Assembly (NCBI RefSeq): GCF_016863395.1
Contig: NZ_BOOU01000009.1
Location: 1-40,949, forward strand
Origin: Sphaerisporangium rufum
GTDB taxonomy: Bacteria; Actinomycetota; Actinomycetes; Streptosporangiales; Streptosporangiaceae
DNA: 40,949 bases
Reading direction: 5' to 3'
Positions 32,267 through 40,949 of this stretch are shown piece after piece. The notes beneath the pieces are model-generated. The model was given only the letters and a program-made list of their open reading frames with translations. It did not search any database and had not been told where the DNA came from. A program made the translations under genes and the position numbers. The first letter of the stretch is position 1, and the number at the start of each line of letters is the position of its first letter.

Positions 32267-32737
32267 CTACAGCTCGGTGACGGCGCCACCGGCCGCAGCG
32301 ATCTTCTCCTTCGCCGCGGCGGAGAATGCGTGCGCCTGCACGTTCAACGCCACCGAGATGTCACCGGTTCCCAGGATCTTGACCGGCTGGTTCTTGCGGA
32401 CGGCCCCGCGCTCGACCAGGGTGTCGACGGTGACGTCGCCGCCGTCGGGGAACAGCTCGCCGAGCCTGTCCAGGTTGACGACCTGGTAGGTCGTCTTGAA
32501 CAGGGCGTTGGAGAAGCCCTTCCGCTTGGGCAGTCGCCGCTGCAGCGGAACCTGGCCACCCTCGAAGCCGAGAGGGACGTTCGTCCGCGAGCGGGTGCCC
32601 TTGGTGCCACGACCCGCGGTCTTGCCCTTGGACGCCTCGCCGCGACCCTTGCGGATCTTGGCCTTGTTGGCGCCGGGAGCCGGCCGCAGGTGGTGGATGC
32701 GCAGCGGCGCGGCGCCGCCGGTGTTCTCGTTAGCCAT
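32267..32737 (-). CDS. rplO: 50S ribosomal protein L15
   Basis: 156 residues. It has the Gly-rich basic N-terminal tail ([20 protein letters not shown]), the [19 protein letters not shown] motif and the C-terminal [20 protein letters not shown] domain. L15 is a late assembly protein of the 50S. It starts 2 bases after the rpmD stop and is the last ribosomal gene of the spc operon before secY. Confidence 0.98.
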   Translation of the reverse strand: MANENTGGAAPLRIHHLRPAPGANKAKIRKGRGEASKGKTAGRGTKGTRSRTNVPLGFEGGQVPLQRRLPKRKGFSNALFKTTYQVVNLDRLGELFPDGGDVTVDTLVERGAVRKNQPVKILGTGDISVALNVQAHAFSAAAKEKIAAAGGAVTEL

Positions 32738-32739
32738 GA

Positions 32740-32922
32740 CTAGTCGACCTCTTCCACCTCGACGAGGTGCGTCACCACGGAGACCATGCCCCGGATCTCG
32801 GGACGGTCCTCCTTGACGACGACATCGCCGATTCGCTTCAGGCCCAGCGAGCGCAGCGAGTCACGCTGGTTCTGCTTGCCACCGATCTTGGATCGGACCT
32901 GGGTGATCTTCAGACGAGCCAT
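32740..32922 (-). CDS. rpmD: 50S ribosomal protein L30
   Basis: 60 residues, the exact bacterial length. It begins [20 protein letters not shown], then [19 protein letters not shown] and the end [10 protein letters not shown]30 binds 23S and 5S rRNA regions in the central protuberance. It is packed 3 bases after rpsE and 2 before rplO, the standard rpsE-rpmD-rplO order. Confidence 0.98.
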   Translation of the reverse strand: MARLKITQVRSKIGGKQNQRDSLRSLGLKRIGDVVVKEDRPEIRGMVSVVTHLVEVEEVD

Positions 32923-32925
32923 CGG

Positions 32926-33558
32926 CTAGCTCACCGCCTTGGCCGCCGCGGCGGCCTCCGCGATACCCTCGGCGCGCGCCTTGAGCATGCGCACCGGAGC
33001 GACGTGCTCGATCGGCAGGCCACGCCGCGCGGCGATCTCCTCGGGGCGGCTGAGGCCCTTCAGCGCCGCCACGGTGGCGTGGACGATGTTGATCGGGTTG
33101 TCCGAGCCGAGCGACTTGGACAGCACGTCGTGGATGCCGGCGCACTCCAGGACGGCGCGCACCGGACCGCCCGCGATGACACCGGTACCCGGCGAGGCCG
33201 GGCGCAGCAGGACGACGCCGGCGGCGTCCTCCCCCTGCACGGTGTGCGGGATGGTGCCCTGGATGCGCGGCACCTTGAAGAAGTGCTTCTTGGCCTCCTC
33301 GACACCCTTGGCGATCGCCGCGGGCACCTCCTTGGCCTTGCCGTACCCGACGCCGACCAGGCCGTTGCCGTCACCCACGACGACCAGGGCGGTGAAGCTG
33401 AACCGCCGTCCGCCCTTGACGACCTTGGCCACTCGGTTGATCTTTACGACGCGCTCGATGTACGAGACGCCCTTGTCGGCAGCGCCGCCGCGGCGATCGT
33501 CGCGACGGTCACGCCGCTCACCACCGCCGCCGGCACCGCGACGCGGAGCTGCAGCCAT
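32926..33558 (-). CDS. rpsE: 30S ribosomal protein S5
   Basis: 210 residues from ATG 33558, with AGGAGAGGAA before it. A basic, Gly/Arg/Asp-rich lead of ~27 residues is followed by the S5 core: [60 protein letters not shown] and [12 protein letters not shown]. The residues around GGRRFSF are those linked to spectinomycin response in other bacteria and look wild type. It is 70 bases after rplR. Confidence 0.97.
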   Translation of the reverse strand: MAAAPRRGAGGGGERRDRRDDRRGGAADKGVSYIERVVKINRVAKVVKGGRRFSFTALVVVGDGNGLVGVGYGKAKEVPAAIAKGVEEAKKHFFKVPRIQGTIPHTVQGEDAAGVVLLRPASPGTGVIAGGPVRAVLECAGIHDVLSKSLGSDNPINIVHATVAALKGLSRPEEIAARRGLPIEHVAPVRMLKARAEGIAEAAAAAKAVS

Positions 33559-33628
33559 CAGTGGTTCCTCTCCTCGATGCTCTTCATTGCGATCCTGGCC
33601 GGAGTGATCGGTTGCGTCGTGCTCCCCA

Positions 33629-34009
33629 TCAGAACTCCAGCCCGCCTTCACGGGCGCTGTCCGCCAGGGCCGCGATGCGGCCCGCGTAGCGGTTACCGCC
33701 GCGGTCGAACACGACGGAGTCGATCCCGGCGGCCTTGGCCCGCTGAGCGAGGAGCTCGCCGACCTTCTTCGCCTTGTCGGTCTTGGTGCCCTCCGCCGTG
33801 CGCAGCGAGGCGTCCAGCGTGGACGCGCTCACCAGCGTGTGGCCGGCGGTGTCGTCGACGATCTGCACGAACAGGTGCCGTGCGGAACGGTTGACGACCA
33901 GACGCGGGCGGGTGGCCGAGCCGACGACCTTCTTGCGGACCCGGCGGTGACGGCGCGAGCGCGACAGGGCGCGCGCGGCCGTGTGCTTGGCAACCTTGGT
34001 GAAGGCCAT
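33629..34009 (-). CDS. rplR: 50S ribosomal protein L18
   Basis: 126 residues. A basic N-terminal tail ([16 protein letters not shown]) precedes [20 protein letters not shown], the [14 protein letters not shown] strand and the end [22 protein letters not shown]18 carries 5S rRNA into the 50S with L5. It begins 2 bases after the rplF stop. Confidence 0.98.
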   Translation of the reverse strand: MAFTKVAKHTAARALSRSRRHRRVRKKVVGSATRPRLVVNRSARHLFVQIVDDTAGHTLVSASTLDASLRTAEGTKTDKAKKVGELLAQRAKAAGIDSVVFDRGGNRYAGRIAALADSAREGGLEF

Positions 34010-34011
34010 GA

Positions 34012-34554
34012 CTACTTACCAGCCTTTCCGACCTTGCGGCGGATGACTTCGCCCTGGTACCGCACACCCTTGCCCTTGTAAGGGTCGGGCTTGCGCAGCT
34101 TGCGGATGTTCGCGGCGACCTCGCCGACCTTCTGCTTGTCGATGCCGTCCACGTGGAACACGGTCGGCCGCTCGACGCGGAAGGTGACGCCCTCGGGGGC
34201 GTCGACGATCACCGGGTGGCTGAAGCCCAGCGAGAACTCCAGCTGCGTCGGGCCCTTGGCCTGAACGCGGTAACCGACGCCGACGATCTCCAGCGTCTTG
34301 CTGTACCCCTTGGTCACGCCGTCCACCATGTTGGAGATCAGCGTGCGGGACAGACCGTGCAGCGCACGGTTGCGGTTCTCGTCGTTCGGCCGAGTGACCG
34401 TGATGTTGCCGTCGTCCCCGCGGGCGACGTCGATCGGCTCGGCGATCTTGTGTGAAAGCGTGCCCTTCGGCCCCTTGACCGTGACATCCCGGCCGTCGAT
34501 GGTGATGTCGACACCGTTCGGTACGGGGATGGGCAGCCGTCCAATTCGCGACAT
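34012..34554 (-). CDS. rplF: 50S ribosomal protein L6
   Basis: 180 residues from ATG 34554 ([20 protein letters not shown]). The two L6 domains are clear: [12 protein letters not shown] in the first, and [16 protein letters not shown] plus the signature [19 protein letters not shown] in the second. L6 lies at the base of the L7/L12 stalk near the sarcin-ricin loop. It follows rpsH by 19 bases. Confidence 0.98.
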   Translation of the reverse strand: MSRIGRLPIPVPNGVDITIDGRDVTVKGPKGTLSHKIAEPIDVARGDDGNITVTRPNDENRNRALHGLSRTLISNMVDGVTKGYSKTLEIVGVGYRVQAKGPTQLEFSLGFSHPVIVDAPEGVTFRVERPTVFHVDGIDKQKVGEVAANIRKLRKPDPYKGKGVRYQGEVIRRKVGKAGK

Positions 34555-34573
34555 GCTGTTGTGCCTCCCCTCG

Positions 34574-34972
34574 TTACCAGACGTAGGCGAGGACTTCCCC
34601 GCCCACACCACGCTTGCCGGCCTGCTTGTCGGTCATCAGGCCACCGGACGTCGAGATGATCGCGACGCCCAGTCCGCCGAGGACCCTGGGCAGGTTGTCC
34701 TTCTTCGCATAGACCCGCAGGCCGGGCTTGGAAACCCGCCGCAGGCCCGCGATCGACCGTTCACGCGTGGGCCCGAACTTGAGCTCCACCACGAGGTTCT
34801 TTCCGACCTTCGCGTCCTCGACGGACCAGGACTGGATGTAACCCTCCTGCTGGAGGATCTCGGCGATGTGCGCCTTGATCTTCGAGTACGGCATGGCCAC
34901 GGTGTCGTGGTATGCCGAGTTCGCGTTGCGCAGACGTGTCAACATGTCTGCGATCGGGTCGGTCATCGTCAT
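34574..34972 (-). CDS. rpsH: 30S ribosomal protein S8
   Basis: 132 residues beginning [20 protein letters not shown] and ending with [20 protein letters not shown] and LAYVW. S8 binds helix 21 of 16S rRNA and in E. coli represses the spc operon by binding its mRNA. Here the 137-base gap upstream, between rpsN and rpsH, is unusually long and carries an 11-base perfect hairpin, so a leader for S8 control at this point is possible but unproven. Confidence 0.98.
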   Translation of the reverse strand: MTMTDPIADMLTRLRNANSAYHDTVAMPYSKIKAHIAEILQQEGYIQSWSVEDAKVGKNLVVELKFGPTRERSIAGLRRVSKPGLRVYAKKDNLPRVLGGLGVAIISTSGGLMTDKQAGKRGVGGEVLAYVW

Positions 34973-35078
34973 GGCCGGTGGCCCTCCTCACCGCGGTTTC
35001 CCGGATCGGGACCTACGGTGTGGTCGTGGGCGCCTCAGGCGGCACCCGGTTGATATGACTTATCTTCGGCCGGCGGCC

Positions 35079-35105
35079 GTGCGGGCCTCGCGAGGAGGCC
35101 CGCAC
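35079..35105 (-). other. 11-base perfect hairpin between rpsN and rpsH
   Basis: GTGCGGGCCTC and GAGGCCCGCAC around GCGAG, starting 4 bases after the rpsN stop. It lies inside the spc operon, so it is either an attenuator, a processing site or an RNA-protein target, not a simple operon end. Confidence 0.6.
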
Positions 35106-35109
35106 CGGA

Positions 35110-35295
35110 CTACCAGCTGGACTTGGTGATGCCCGGCAGCTCGCCCCGGTGCGCCATCTCGCGGAAGCACACCCGGCACAGGCCGAACTTGCGGTAAACG
35201 GCGCGCGGCCGGCCACAGCGCGAGCAACGAGTGTACGACCGGACGCCGAACTTCGGCTTGCGCGCGGCCTTGGCGATCAGAGACTTCTTGGCCAT
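35110..35295 (-). CDS. rpsN: 30S ribosomal protein S14, type Z
   Basis: 61 residues, the short zinc-ribbon S14: [20 protein letters not shown], then CSRCGRP (Cys24, Cys27) and CRVCFRE (Cys40, Cys43), ending PGITKSSW. Many actinomycetes carry a second, cysteine-free and longer S14 used when zinc is scarce; that copy is not in this window. It sits between rplE and rpsH, its standard place. Confidence 0.98.
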   Translation of the reverse strand: MAKKSLIAKAARKPKFGVRSYTRCSRCGRPRAVYRKFGLCRVCFREMAHRGELPGITKSSW

Positions 35296-35335
35296 CAGGC
35301 CTCCTTGTTGCGATCCACAGCCATCGTGTGACTGC

Positions 35336-35911
35336 CTACGCTTCCTTGAAGGGGAAGCCGAGAAGCTTCAGCAGCGCCCGGCCCTGGTCGTCGTTCACGG
35401 CGGTCGTCACGATGGTGATGTCCATGCCCCGCTGCCGGTCGACGCGGTCCTGGTCCACCTCGTGGAACATGACCTGCTCGGTGAGACCGAACGTGTAGTT
35501 CCCGTTGCCGTCGAACTGCTTGGGCGACAGGCCGCGGAAGTCCCGGATGCGCGGGAGCGCCAGGGACAGCAACCGGTCGAGGAACTCCCACATCCGGTCA
35601 CCGCGCAGCGTCACGTGCGCGCCGATCGGCATGCCCTCGCGCAGCTTGAACTGCGCGATCGACTTGCGGGCGTGGGCGACGGCCGGCTTCTGGCCGGTGA
35701 TGGCGGTGAGATCGCGCACCGCGCCCTCGATGAGCTTGGAGTCCCGGGCCGCCTCGCCGACACCCATGTTCACCTTGATCTTGGTGAGCCGGGGGATCTG
35801 CATGGCGTTCTCGATGCCGAACTGCTCGCGGAGCTTGCCGGCGATCTCCTCGCGGTAGCGCTCCTTGAGCCGCGGCTGGAGGCGGTCGGTCTCGGTGGTG
35901 GTGGCGGTCAT
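35336..35911 (-). CDS. rplE: 50S ribosomal protein L5
   Basis: 191 residues. Conserved blocks are the N-terminal [18 protein letters not shown], the [20 protein letters not shown] strand, [20 protein letters not shown], and [20 protein letters not shown] before the end. L5 binds 5S rRNA and touches P-site tRNA. Its ATG overlaps the rplX stop by one base (TGATG), so it is translationally coupled. Confidence 0.98.
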   Translation of the reverse strand: MTATTTETDRLQPRLKERYREEIAGKLREQFGIENAMQIPRLTKIKVNMGVGEAARDSKLIEGAVRDLTAITGQKPAVAHARKSIAQFKLREGMPIGAHVTLRGDRMWEFLDRLLSLALPRIRDFRGLSPKQFDGNGNYTFGLTEQVMFHEVDQDRVDRQRGMDITIVTTAVNDDQGRALLKLLGFPFKEA

Positions 35912-36219
35912 CAGTTGTCCTCACCCGATTCGTCGGCCTTGTCGGCCATCTTGGCGGGCTTGTCGTCCTTCTTCGCCTCATCCTTGAGCTTCTTGACGTT
36001 GCTCACGTGGATGGGGGCCTCCATGGTCTGCACGCCGCCTTCCTTGGCGCCGCGCGGGCCCTGGTGCGTGACCTTGGAGTGCTTCTTGATCAGGTTGACG
36101 CCCTCGACCACCACGCGGTCCTCGCGCGGCAGCGCGAGAATGACGCGGCCCTTGGCACCCTTGTCCTTACCGGCGATGACCTGGACGAGGTCACCCTTCT
36201 TCACATGCAGCTTCGGCAT
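35911..36219 (-). CDS. rplX: 50S ribosomal protein L24
   Basis: 102 residues. The KOW motif is [20 protein letters not shown] near the start, followed by [12 protein letters not shown] and an Asp/Lys-rich tail ([20 protein letters not shown]). L24 is an assembly initiator of the 50S. It overlaps rplN (TAATG) and rplE (TGATG) by one base each. Confidence 0.98.
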   Translation of the reverse strand: MPKLHVKKGDLVQVIAGKDKGAKGRVILALPREDRVVVEGVNLIKKHSKVTHQGPRGAKEGGVQTMEAPIHVSNVKKLKDEAKKDDKPAKMADKADESGEDN

Positions 36220-36587
36220 TACAACACCTCCGGCGCGAGCGAGATGATGCGCATGAACTTCTTCTCGCGCAGCTCGCGACCCACCGGACCGAAGATACGC
36301 GTGCCCCGAGGGTCACCGCTGTCCTTGATGATGACCGCGGCGTTCTCGTCGAAGCGGATGTAGGAGCCGTCGGGGCGGCGGCGCTCCTTACTGGTGCGCA
36401 CCACGACAGCCTTGACCACATCACCCTTTTTGACACCCGCGGCGGGAAGGGCGTCCTTCACCGTCGCGACGATGATGTCGCCGATACCCGCGTAGCGCCG
36501 ACCCGAGCCACCGAGCACGCGGATGCACAAGATCTCCTTGGCACCCGTGTTGTCGGCGACCTTGAGCCGCGACTCCTGCTGGATCAC
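36219..36587 (-). CDS. rplN: 50S ribosomal protein L14
   Basis: 122 residues, the exact usual length: [40 protein letters not shown], the [20 protein letters not shown] region and [21 protein letters not shown]14 lies at the subunit interface. It starts with GTG (36587), where most neighbours use ATG, and heads the spc part of the cluster after a 144-base gap with a strong hairpin. Confidence 0.98.
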   Translation of the reverse strand: MIQQESRLKVADNTGAKEILCIRVLGGSGRRYAGIGDIIVATVKDALPAAGVKKGDVVKAVVVRTSKERRRPDGSYIRFDENAAVIIKDSGDPRGTRIFGPVGRELREKKFMRIISLAPEVL

Positions 36588-36695
36588 GTCAACTCCCGTG
36601 TGTCACGCCGGTTCTCATTCGCTGAGCCTGGCGGAACTAGATTTGGTCTTTACACCCTGACCGCGGCCGGTGCCGCCGCCAGGGGGGACGCCCGG

Positions 36696-36724
36696 GCGGG
36701 AGGCCCCTTCCGGGGGCCTCCCGC
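36696..36724 (-). terminator. Terminator/attenuator between S10 and spc operons
   Basis: GCGGGAGGCCCC and GGGGCCTCCCGC form a perfect 12-base stem around TTCCG, 7 bases past the rpsQ stop. It marks the S10/spc boundary. The following ~90 bases up to rplN contain an AT-rich block (about 36633-36655) that may hold the spc promoter, but no clear -35/-10 pair can be assigned. Confidence 0.7.
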
Positions 36725-36731
36725 CGGCCGC

Positions 36732-37016
36732 TTACTTGGCGCGCTCGAGGATCTCCACGACCCGCCACCGCTTGGTGGCGGACAGCGGCCGGGTCTCCAT
36801 CAGGAGCACGCGGTCGCCGACGCCGCAGGTGTTGCCCTCGTCGTGGGCCTTGTACTTGGTCGTACGGCGGATGACCTTGCCGTACAGCGGGTGCTTGACG
36901 CGGTCCTCGACGGCGACGACGACGGTCTTGTCCATCTTGTCGCTGACGACCAGACCCTCGCGGGTCTTGCGGTAGTTCCGCGCCTGCTTCTCGGTGCTCT
37001 CAGTTGTCTCAGCCAT
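36732..37016 (-). CDS. rpsQ: 30S ribosomal protein S17
   Basis: 94 residues from ATG 37016, giving [20 protein letters not shown] and then the core [39 protein letters not shown] and [20 protein letters not shown]. It overlaps the rpmC end by 8 bases. A longer frame upstream exists but has no S17 features. S17 binds 16S helices 7 and 11 early in assembly. It is the last gene of the S10 operon here. Confidence 0.97.
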   Translation of the reverse strand: MAETTESTEKQARNYRKTREGLVVSDKMDKTVVVAVEDRVKHPLYGKVIRRTTKYKAHDEGNTCGVGDRVLLMETRPLSATKRWRVVEILERAK

Positions 37017-37245
37017 CGCTCGGCTCCTTCTCGACCGTGATGATTCCGAGCTCGCGCTCACGCATCACGGTGTAGATACGGGCGATCTCGCGGCGGACGG
37101 CACGCAGCCGCCCATGGCTCTCCAACTGTCCGGTCGCCGCCTGGAAGCGGAGGTTGAACAGTTCCTCCTTGGCTTCCTTCAGCTTCTGGACCAGTTCCTC
37201 CTGGTCCGAAACCCGCAGCTCACCGGCGGTCAGGCCCCTGGCCAT
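37009..37245 (-). CDS. rpmC: 50S ribosomal protein L29
   Basis: 78 residues from ATG 37245: [20 protein letters not shown], then [20 protein letters not shown] and [23 protein letters not shown] one codon earlier (37248) is also possible. L29 lies near the polypeptide exit and with L23 forms the docking site for SRP and trigger factor. Start and stop overlap both neighbours (TGATG with rplP, 8 bases with rpsQ). Confidence 0.97.
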   Translation of the reverse strand: MARGLTAGELRVSDQEELVQKLKEAKEELFNLRFQAATGQLESHGRLRAVRREIARIYTVMRERELGIITVEKEPSDG

Positions 37246-37664
37246 CACGCCTCACCCACTTCACGCTTGACGAACCGGCACTTCATCGGGAGCTTGTGCA
37301 TCGCGCGCCGCAGTGCCTCGCGGGCCACGGGCTCCGACACACCGGACAGCTCGAACATGACGCGGCCGGGCTTGACGTTGGCGATCCACCACTCCGGCGA
37401 ACCCTTACCGGAACCCATGCGGGTCTCGGCCGGCTTCTTCGTCAACGGACGGTCCGGATAGATGTTGATCCACACCTTGCCGCCACGGCGGATGTGGCGG
37501 GTCATGGCGATACGAGCGGCCTCGATCTGGCGGTTGGTCACGTAGTGGTGCTCAAGCGCCTGGATGCCGAACTCGCCGAACACGACCCTGGTACCGCCCT
37601 TGGCGGCTCCGCTGCGGTCGGGCCGGTGCTGCTTGCGGTGCTTGACCCTGCGCGGGATCAGCAT
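37245..37664 (-). CDS. rplP: 50S ribosomal protein L16
   Basis: 139 residues: [20 protein letters not shown], then [60 protein letters not shown] and the [20 protein letters not shown] helix. L16 shapes the A-site tRNA region of the 50S and is a late assembly protein. It starts 2 bases after the rpsC stop and overlaps rpmC by one base. Confidence 0.98.
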   Translation of the reverse strand: MLIPRRVKHRKQHRPDRSGAAKGGTRVVFGEFGIQALEHHYVTNRQIEAARIAMTRHIRRGGKVWINIYPDRPLTKKPAETRMGSGKGSPEWWIANVKPGRVMFELSGVSEPVAREALRRAMHKLPMKCRFVKREVGEA

Positions 37665-37666
37665 GG

Positions 37667-38536
37667 TCAGCTCCCTTCAGCACCCGGCTGCTCCGCCGGG
37701 CCGGTCTCGGGCGCCCCGGCGGGCGCGGTGGACGCAGTGGAGGTGGCGGGAGCCGAGTCCGTCTTCGGACCGCGGCCGCCACCACGGGCGCCGTCACGGC
37801 CACGCCCGCCGCCGCCGCCCGCGCCGCCCCGGCCGCGCTGCGGCCGGTCGGTGCGGTCGCGACGCTGGCCGGCCCGGGCGCCGGCGGCGGCCGCCTCGCG
37901 CTCGGCGCGGCTGGTGGGCGCCTCGCCCTTGTAGATCCACACCTTCACGCCGATGCGGCCGAAGGTGGTGCGGGCCTCGTAGAAGCCGTAGTCGATGTCC
38001 GCGCGGAGGGTGTGCAGTGGCACGCGGCCCTCGCGGTAGAACTCCGAGCGGGACATCTCGGCGCCGCCGAGACGACCGGAGCACTGGACACGGATGCCCT
38101 TGGCGCCGCTCTTCATCGCCGACTGCATGGCCTTGCGCATCGCGCGCCGGAACGACACCCGGCTGGACAGCTGCTCGGCCACGCCCTGGGCGACGAGCTG
38201 GGCGTCGACCTCGGGGTTCTTGACCTCGAGGATGTTCAGCTGGACCTGCTTCTTGGTCAGCTTCTCGAGGTCGCCACGGATACGGTCCGCCTCGGCGCCG
38301 CGGCGGCCGATGACGATGCCCGGCCGGGCGGTGTGAATGTCGACCTGGACTCGGTCGGTGGTCCGCTCGATCTCCACCTTGGAGATACCGGCCCGCTCCA
38401 TGCCCTTCTGCAGCATGCGGCGGATCGACACGTCCTCGGCGACGTAGGACTTGTACAGCTTGTCGGCGTACCACCGGCTCTTGAAGTCGGTCGTGATGCC
38501 GAGTCGGAACCCGTGCGGGTTAACCTTCTGGCCCAC
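37667..38536 (-). CDS. rpsC: 30S ribosomal protein S3 with Arg/Gly-rich tail
   Basis: 289 residues from GTG 38536, which shares TAGTG with the rplV stop. The core holds [20 protein letters not shown], the KH domain with [39 protein letters not shown] and [10 protein letters not shown]. After about residue 215 comes a tail of ~70 residues, first Arg/Gly-rich ([20 protein letters not shown]) and then Ala/Ser/Thr/Pro-rich. S3 is part of the mRNA entry helicase. Tails are usual in actinobacterial S3; this one is long and RGG-like. Confidence 0.97.
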   Translation of the reverse strand: MGQKVNPHGFRLGITTDFKSRWYADKLYKSYVAEDVSIRRMLQKGMERAGISKVEIERTTDRVQVDIHTARPGIVIGRRGAEADRIRGDLEKLTKKQVQLNILEVKNPEVDAQLVAQGVAEQLSSRVSFRRAMRKAMQSAMKSGAKGIRVQCSGRLGGAEMSRSEFYREGRVPLHTLRADIDYGFYEARTTFGRIGVKVWIYKGEAPTSRAEREAAAAGARAGQRRDRTDRPQRGRGGAGGGGGRGRDGARGGGRGPKTDSAPATSTASTAPAGAPETGPAEQPGAEGS

Positions 38537-38904
38537 TATCGGGTCCTTCCCTTCGGCCTGCCCTGGCCCTCGGGCCGGGATTCGACGATCACAGTGATGT
38601 GGCTCGTCCGCTTGTTGATCCGATAGGCACGGCCCTGCGCACGGGGACGGAACCTCTTCAGCGTCGGGCCCTCGTCGACCCACGCCCGGCTCACGACCAG
38701 AGAGTCGCGCTCGAGCTTGAAGTTGTGCTCGGCGTTCGCGACGGCGCTCGACAGCACCTTGTAGATCGGCTCGCTCGCCGCCTGGGGGGCGAACTGCAGC
38801 ACGGCCTGCGCCTCCGAAGCGGGCAGCCCGCGAATAAGGTCCACCACGCGGCGGGCCTTCTGGGGCGTGACGCGGACGAACCGCGCCTGAGCCCTGGCTT
38901 CCAT
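38536..38904 (-). CDS. rplV: 50S ribosomal protein L22
   Basis: 122 residues: the [20 protein letters not shown] start, ALQFAP-like [20 protein letters not shown], and the beta-hairpin [20 protein letters not shown] that reaches into the exit tunnel, ending [12 protein letters not shown]. The hairpin tip is where macrolide-resistance changes occur in other bacteria; it looks normal. It lies 27 bases after rpsS. Confidence 0.98.
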   Translation of the reverse strand: MEARAQARFVRVTPQKARRVVDLIRGLPASEAQAVLQFAPQAASEPIYKVLSSAVANAEHNFKLERDSLVVSRAWVDEGPTLKRFRPRAQGRAYRINKRTSHITVIVESRPEGQGRPKGRTR

Positions 38905-38931
38905 CGCTTACTCCTCGTTTCTAAAGGCGCT

Positions 38932-39210
38932 TTACCGCCGGCTACGCCGGTCTTCCTTGACGTGGCTGCGGAAGGTCCGCGTCGGCGCGAACTCGCCCAG
39001 CTTGTGGCCGATCATCGACTCGGTGACGAACACCGGGACGTGCTTGCGCCCGTCGTGGACGGCGATCGTGTGGCCGAGCATGTCGGGCACGATCATGGAG
39101 CGCCGCGACCACGTCTTGATGACGTTCTTGGTGCCCTTCTCGTTCTGGACGTCCACCTTCTTCATCAGGTGGTCGTCCACGAAAGGACCCTTCTTAAGGC
39201 TACGTGGCAT
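38932..39210 (-). CDS. rpsS: 30S ribosomal protein S19
   Basis: 92 residues: [20 protein letters not shown], then [40 protein letters not shown] and the basic end KEDRRSRR. S19 lies in the 30S head next to S13. It follows rplB by 11 bases in the standard rplB-rpsS-rplV order. Confidence 0.98.
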   Translation of the reverse strand: MPRSLKKGPFVDDHLMKKVDVQNEKGTKNVIKTWSRRSMIVPDMLGHTIAVHDGRKHVPVFVTESMIGHKLGEFAPTRTFRSHVKEDRRSRR

Positions 39211-39221
39211 TTAGGCTGCTC

Positions 39222-40058
39222 CTACCGCTTCTTCCTCTTGCTCCGCCGACGGATGATCAGGCGGTCGCTGGCCTTGTTCGGCCGGCGGGTGCGCCCCTCG
39301 GGCTTGCCGTTCGGGTTGACCGGGTGACGACCACCGGAGGTCTTGCCCTCACCACCGCCGTGCGGGTGGTCGACCGGGTTCATGGCGACACCACGAACGG
39401 TCGGGCGCTTGCCCTTCCAGCGGTTACGGCCCGCCTTACCGATGTTGATGTTGGCCTGCTCGGCGTTGCCGACCTGACCCACCGTGGCGCGGCAGCGCAC
39501 GTCCACCTGGCGCATCTCACCGGAGGGCATACGCAGCGTGGCGTACTGCCCCTCCTTGGCCAGCAGCTGGATCTGCACGCCGGCCGACCGGCCCAGCTTG
39601 GCGCCACCGCCCGGCTTCAGCTCCACCGCGTGGATGAAGGTACCCGTCGGGATGTTGCGCAGCGGCAGGCAGTTGCCCGGCTTGATGTCGGCCGCGGGGC
39701 CGTTCTCGATGCGGTCGCCCTGCTTGATGCCGGTCGGAGCGAGGATGTAGCGCTTCTCGCCGTCGGCGTAGTGCAGCAGGGCGATACGGGACGTGCGGTT
39801 CGGGTCGTACTCGATGTGCGCGACCTTCGCCGGGATGCCGTCCTTGTCGTGCCGCCGGAAGTCGATGATCCGGTAGGCGCGCTTGTGCCCGCCGCCCTGG
39901 TGACGCGCGGTCACCCGGCCGTGGACGTTGCGACCACCCTTGTTGTGCAGCGGAGCAAGCAGCGACTTCTCCGGCGTGCTGCGCGTGATCTCGGCGAAGT
40001 CCGAGACGCTCGCGCCGCGACGACCCGGAGTCGTCGGCTTGTACTTACGGATGCCCAT
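39222..40058 (-). CDS. rplB: 50S ribosomal protein L2
   Basis: 278 residues, the normal length. It has the [20 protein letters not shown] start, the SH3-like core with [20 protein letters not shown]-type sequence, and the C-terminal [20 protein letters not shown], which includes the histidine region close to the peptidyl-transferase centre. L2 is essential for subunit joining and peptide bond formation. It lies 42 bases after rplW. Confidence 0.98.
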   Translation of the reverse strand: MGIRKYKPTTPGRRGASVSDFAEITRSTPEKSLLAPLHNKGGRNVHGRVTARHQGGGHKRAYRIIDFRRHDKDGIPAKVAHIEYDPNRTSRIALLHYADGEKRYILAPTGIKQGDRIENGPAADIKPGNCLPLRNIPTGTFIHAVELKPGGGAKLGRSAGVQIQLLAKEGQYATLRMPSGEMRQVDVRCRATVGQVGNAEQANINIGKAGRNRWKGKRPTVRGVAMNPVDHPHGGGEGKTSGGRHPVNPNGKPEGRTRRPNKASDRLIIRRRSKRKKR

Positions 40059-40100
40059 CTTTTTCGTTCATCCCTTGTCGATGTTGCTCGGCAGCGTGGA

Positions 40101-40403
40101 TCAGCTGATCTGACCGAAGATGTCGATCCGGTCGCCTTCCACCAGGCTCACGATCGCTCGCTTGGTGCTGGCGCGCTGTCCGTAACCGAACCGGGTGCGC
40201 TTGCGCTTGCCCTGCCGGTTGATGGTGTTCACGCTGGTGACCTTGACACCGAAGATCTGCTCGATCGCGATCTTCACCTGGGTCTTGTTGGCCGTCTTGC
40301 GAACCAGGAAGGTGTACTTGTTGTGCTCGTCGATCAGGCCGTAGCTCTTCTCGGAGACGATCGGCTTGATGATGATGTCGCGCGGGTCGGCGATCTTCTG
40401 CAT
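40101..40403 (-). CDS. rplW: 50S ribosomal protein L23
   Basis: 100 residues: [40 protein letters not shown], then [21 protein letters not shown]23 surrounds the polypeptide exit and is the main docking point for trigger factor. Its ATG shares TGATG with the rplD stop. Confidence 0.98.
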   Translation of the reverse strand: MQKIADPRDIIIKPIVSEKSYGLIDEHNKYTFLVRKTANKTQVKIAIEQIFGVKVTSVNTINRQGKRKRTRFGYGQRASTKRAIVSLVEGDRIDIFGQIS

Positions 40404-40949
40404 CAGGCGTCTTCCTTCCCGCTCTTGCTGAGCCGGGCCACGACCGCGTCGTAGGCCTCACGGGTGAAGACCACGTCGTCGTAGCACAGCACGTCGTAGG
40501 TGTTCAGCTGGCCGGCGTCCAGGAGGTGGACCTCCGGCGCGTTGCGCAGGCTCAGCCAGGTCCGCTCGTCGTCCTCGCCGACCACGACCAGGACGCTGCG
40601 GGCCGCGGTGATGGTGCGCAGCGCCTGCAGGGCGGCCTTGGTCTTGGGGGTGTCCCCGCTGACCAGGCCGTCCACCACGTGCACGCGCCCGCCGCTCGCC
40701 CGGTCGCTGAGGGCGCCGCGCAGCGCGGCCACCTTCATCTTCTTGGGCGTCCGCTGGCTGTAGTCACGCGGCTGCGGGCCGTGGACGATGCCGCCGCCGG
40801 CGAACTGCGGAGCGCGGGTCGAGCCCTGCCGGGCCCGGCCGGTGCCCTTCTGGCGGTACGGCTTCTTACCGCCACCGCTGACCTCGCCACGGGTCTTGGT
40901 CTTGTGGGTGCCCTGCCGGCGCGCGGCCAGCTGGGCGACGACGACCTGG
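40403..40949 (-). CDS. rplD: 50S ribosomal protein L4 (5' end outside window)
   Basis: 182 codons of the C-terminal part are present; the start lies beyond the right edge. The frame is open from the edge and shows the tunnel loop: [20 protein letters not shown], then [19 protein letters not shown] and [20 protein letters not shown]. The C-terminal globular half follows ([10 protein letters not shown] to [10 protein letters not shown]). An internal ATG at 40738 is not the start. L4 lines the exit tunnel and in E. coli represses the S10 operon; whether it does here is unknown. Confidence 0.97.
   Translation of the reverse strand, partial: QVVVAQLAARRQGTHKTKTRGEVSGGGKKPYRQKGTGRARQGSTRAPQFAGGGIVHGPQPRDYSQRTPKKMKVAALRGALSDRASGGRVHVVDGLVSGDTPKTKAALQALRTITAARSVLVVVGEDDERTWLSLRNAPEVHLLDAGQLNTYDVLCYDDVVFTREAYDAVVARLSKSGKEDA

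Noticed and set aside
36588-36665. spc promoter upstream of rplN
   Set aside because: AT-rich block present, but no -35/-10 pair with proper spacing could be assigned with confidence.
39204-40454. 416-codon plus-strand open frame opposite rplB and rplW
   Set aside because: Antisense to two fully conserved ribosomal proteins.

Overview
The window is visibly very GC-rich DNA in which nearly every codon ends in G or C and GTG/TTG starts are common. Its ribosomal proteins have actinobacterial features: an acidic N-terminal extension on S9, long tails on L17 and S3, a zinc-type S14, a four-cysteine S4, and a type I map gene behind adk. The gene order (rplQ-truA, then rplM-rpsI-glmM, then coaA/acpS/nnr/alr/tsaE) is that of a high-GC actinomycete. 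I would guess Streptosporangiales (for example Thermomonosporaceae), but the sequence does not fix the family.

Right half (22.3-40.9 kb, almost all minus strand): the S10-spc-alpha ribosomal superoperon read right to left. It runs rplD (cut by the window edge), rplW, rplB, rpsS, rplV, rpsC, rplP, rpmC, rpsQ / rplN, rplX, rplE, rpsN, rpsH, rplF, rplR, rpsE, rpmD, rplO / secY, adk, map / DUF1707 membrane protein, a small secreted protein / infA, rpmJ, rpsM, rpsK, rpsD, rpoA, rplQ, truA. Many neighbours overlap by one base (TGATG, TAATG, TAGTG). Perfect hairpins sit in several of the few real gaps: rpsQ-rplN, rpsN-rpsH, rplO-secY, rpoA-rplQ and rplQ-truA.

Centre (15.7-22.3 kb, plus strand): a CAP-domain protein with an N-terminal anchor, then two tandem paralogous membrane proteins of 482 and 1364 residues. 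Each has a huge Pro/Gly/Ala-rich cytoplasmic part, one membrane segment and a related extracytoplasmic domain with a conserved cysteine pair. The larger one is built from several different short repeats, including a collagen-like Gly-X-Y run. This island lies between truA and rplM, the position held by the ESX-4 type VII secretion locus in mycobacteria. It is the least explained part of the window.

Left of it: rplM-rpsI-glmM (minus) with a clear promoter. Next is a small-molecule-response module: a TetR regulator divergent from an FAD monooxygenase, followed by a lone MerR-type ligand-binding domain without its HTH, preceded by a MerR-type promoter. Beyond that is a translationally coupled double ABC-2 transporter (ATPase-permease-ATPase-permease), a DUF389 membrane protein and coaA (plus). 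The left end holds acpS, nnr, alr, an alpha/beta hydrolase and the start of tsaE (minus).

A recurring regulatory theme is a TA-G/C-nnT -10 box placed 6-8 bases before the start codon of seven non-ribosomal genes, which predicts leaderless transcripts.
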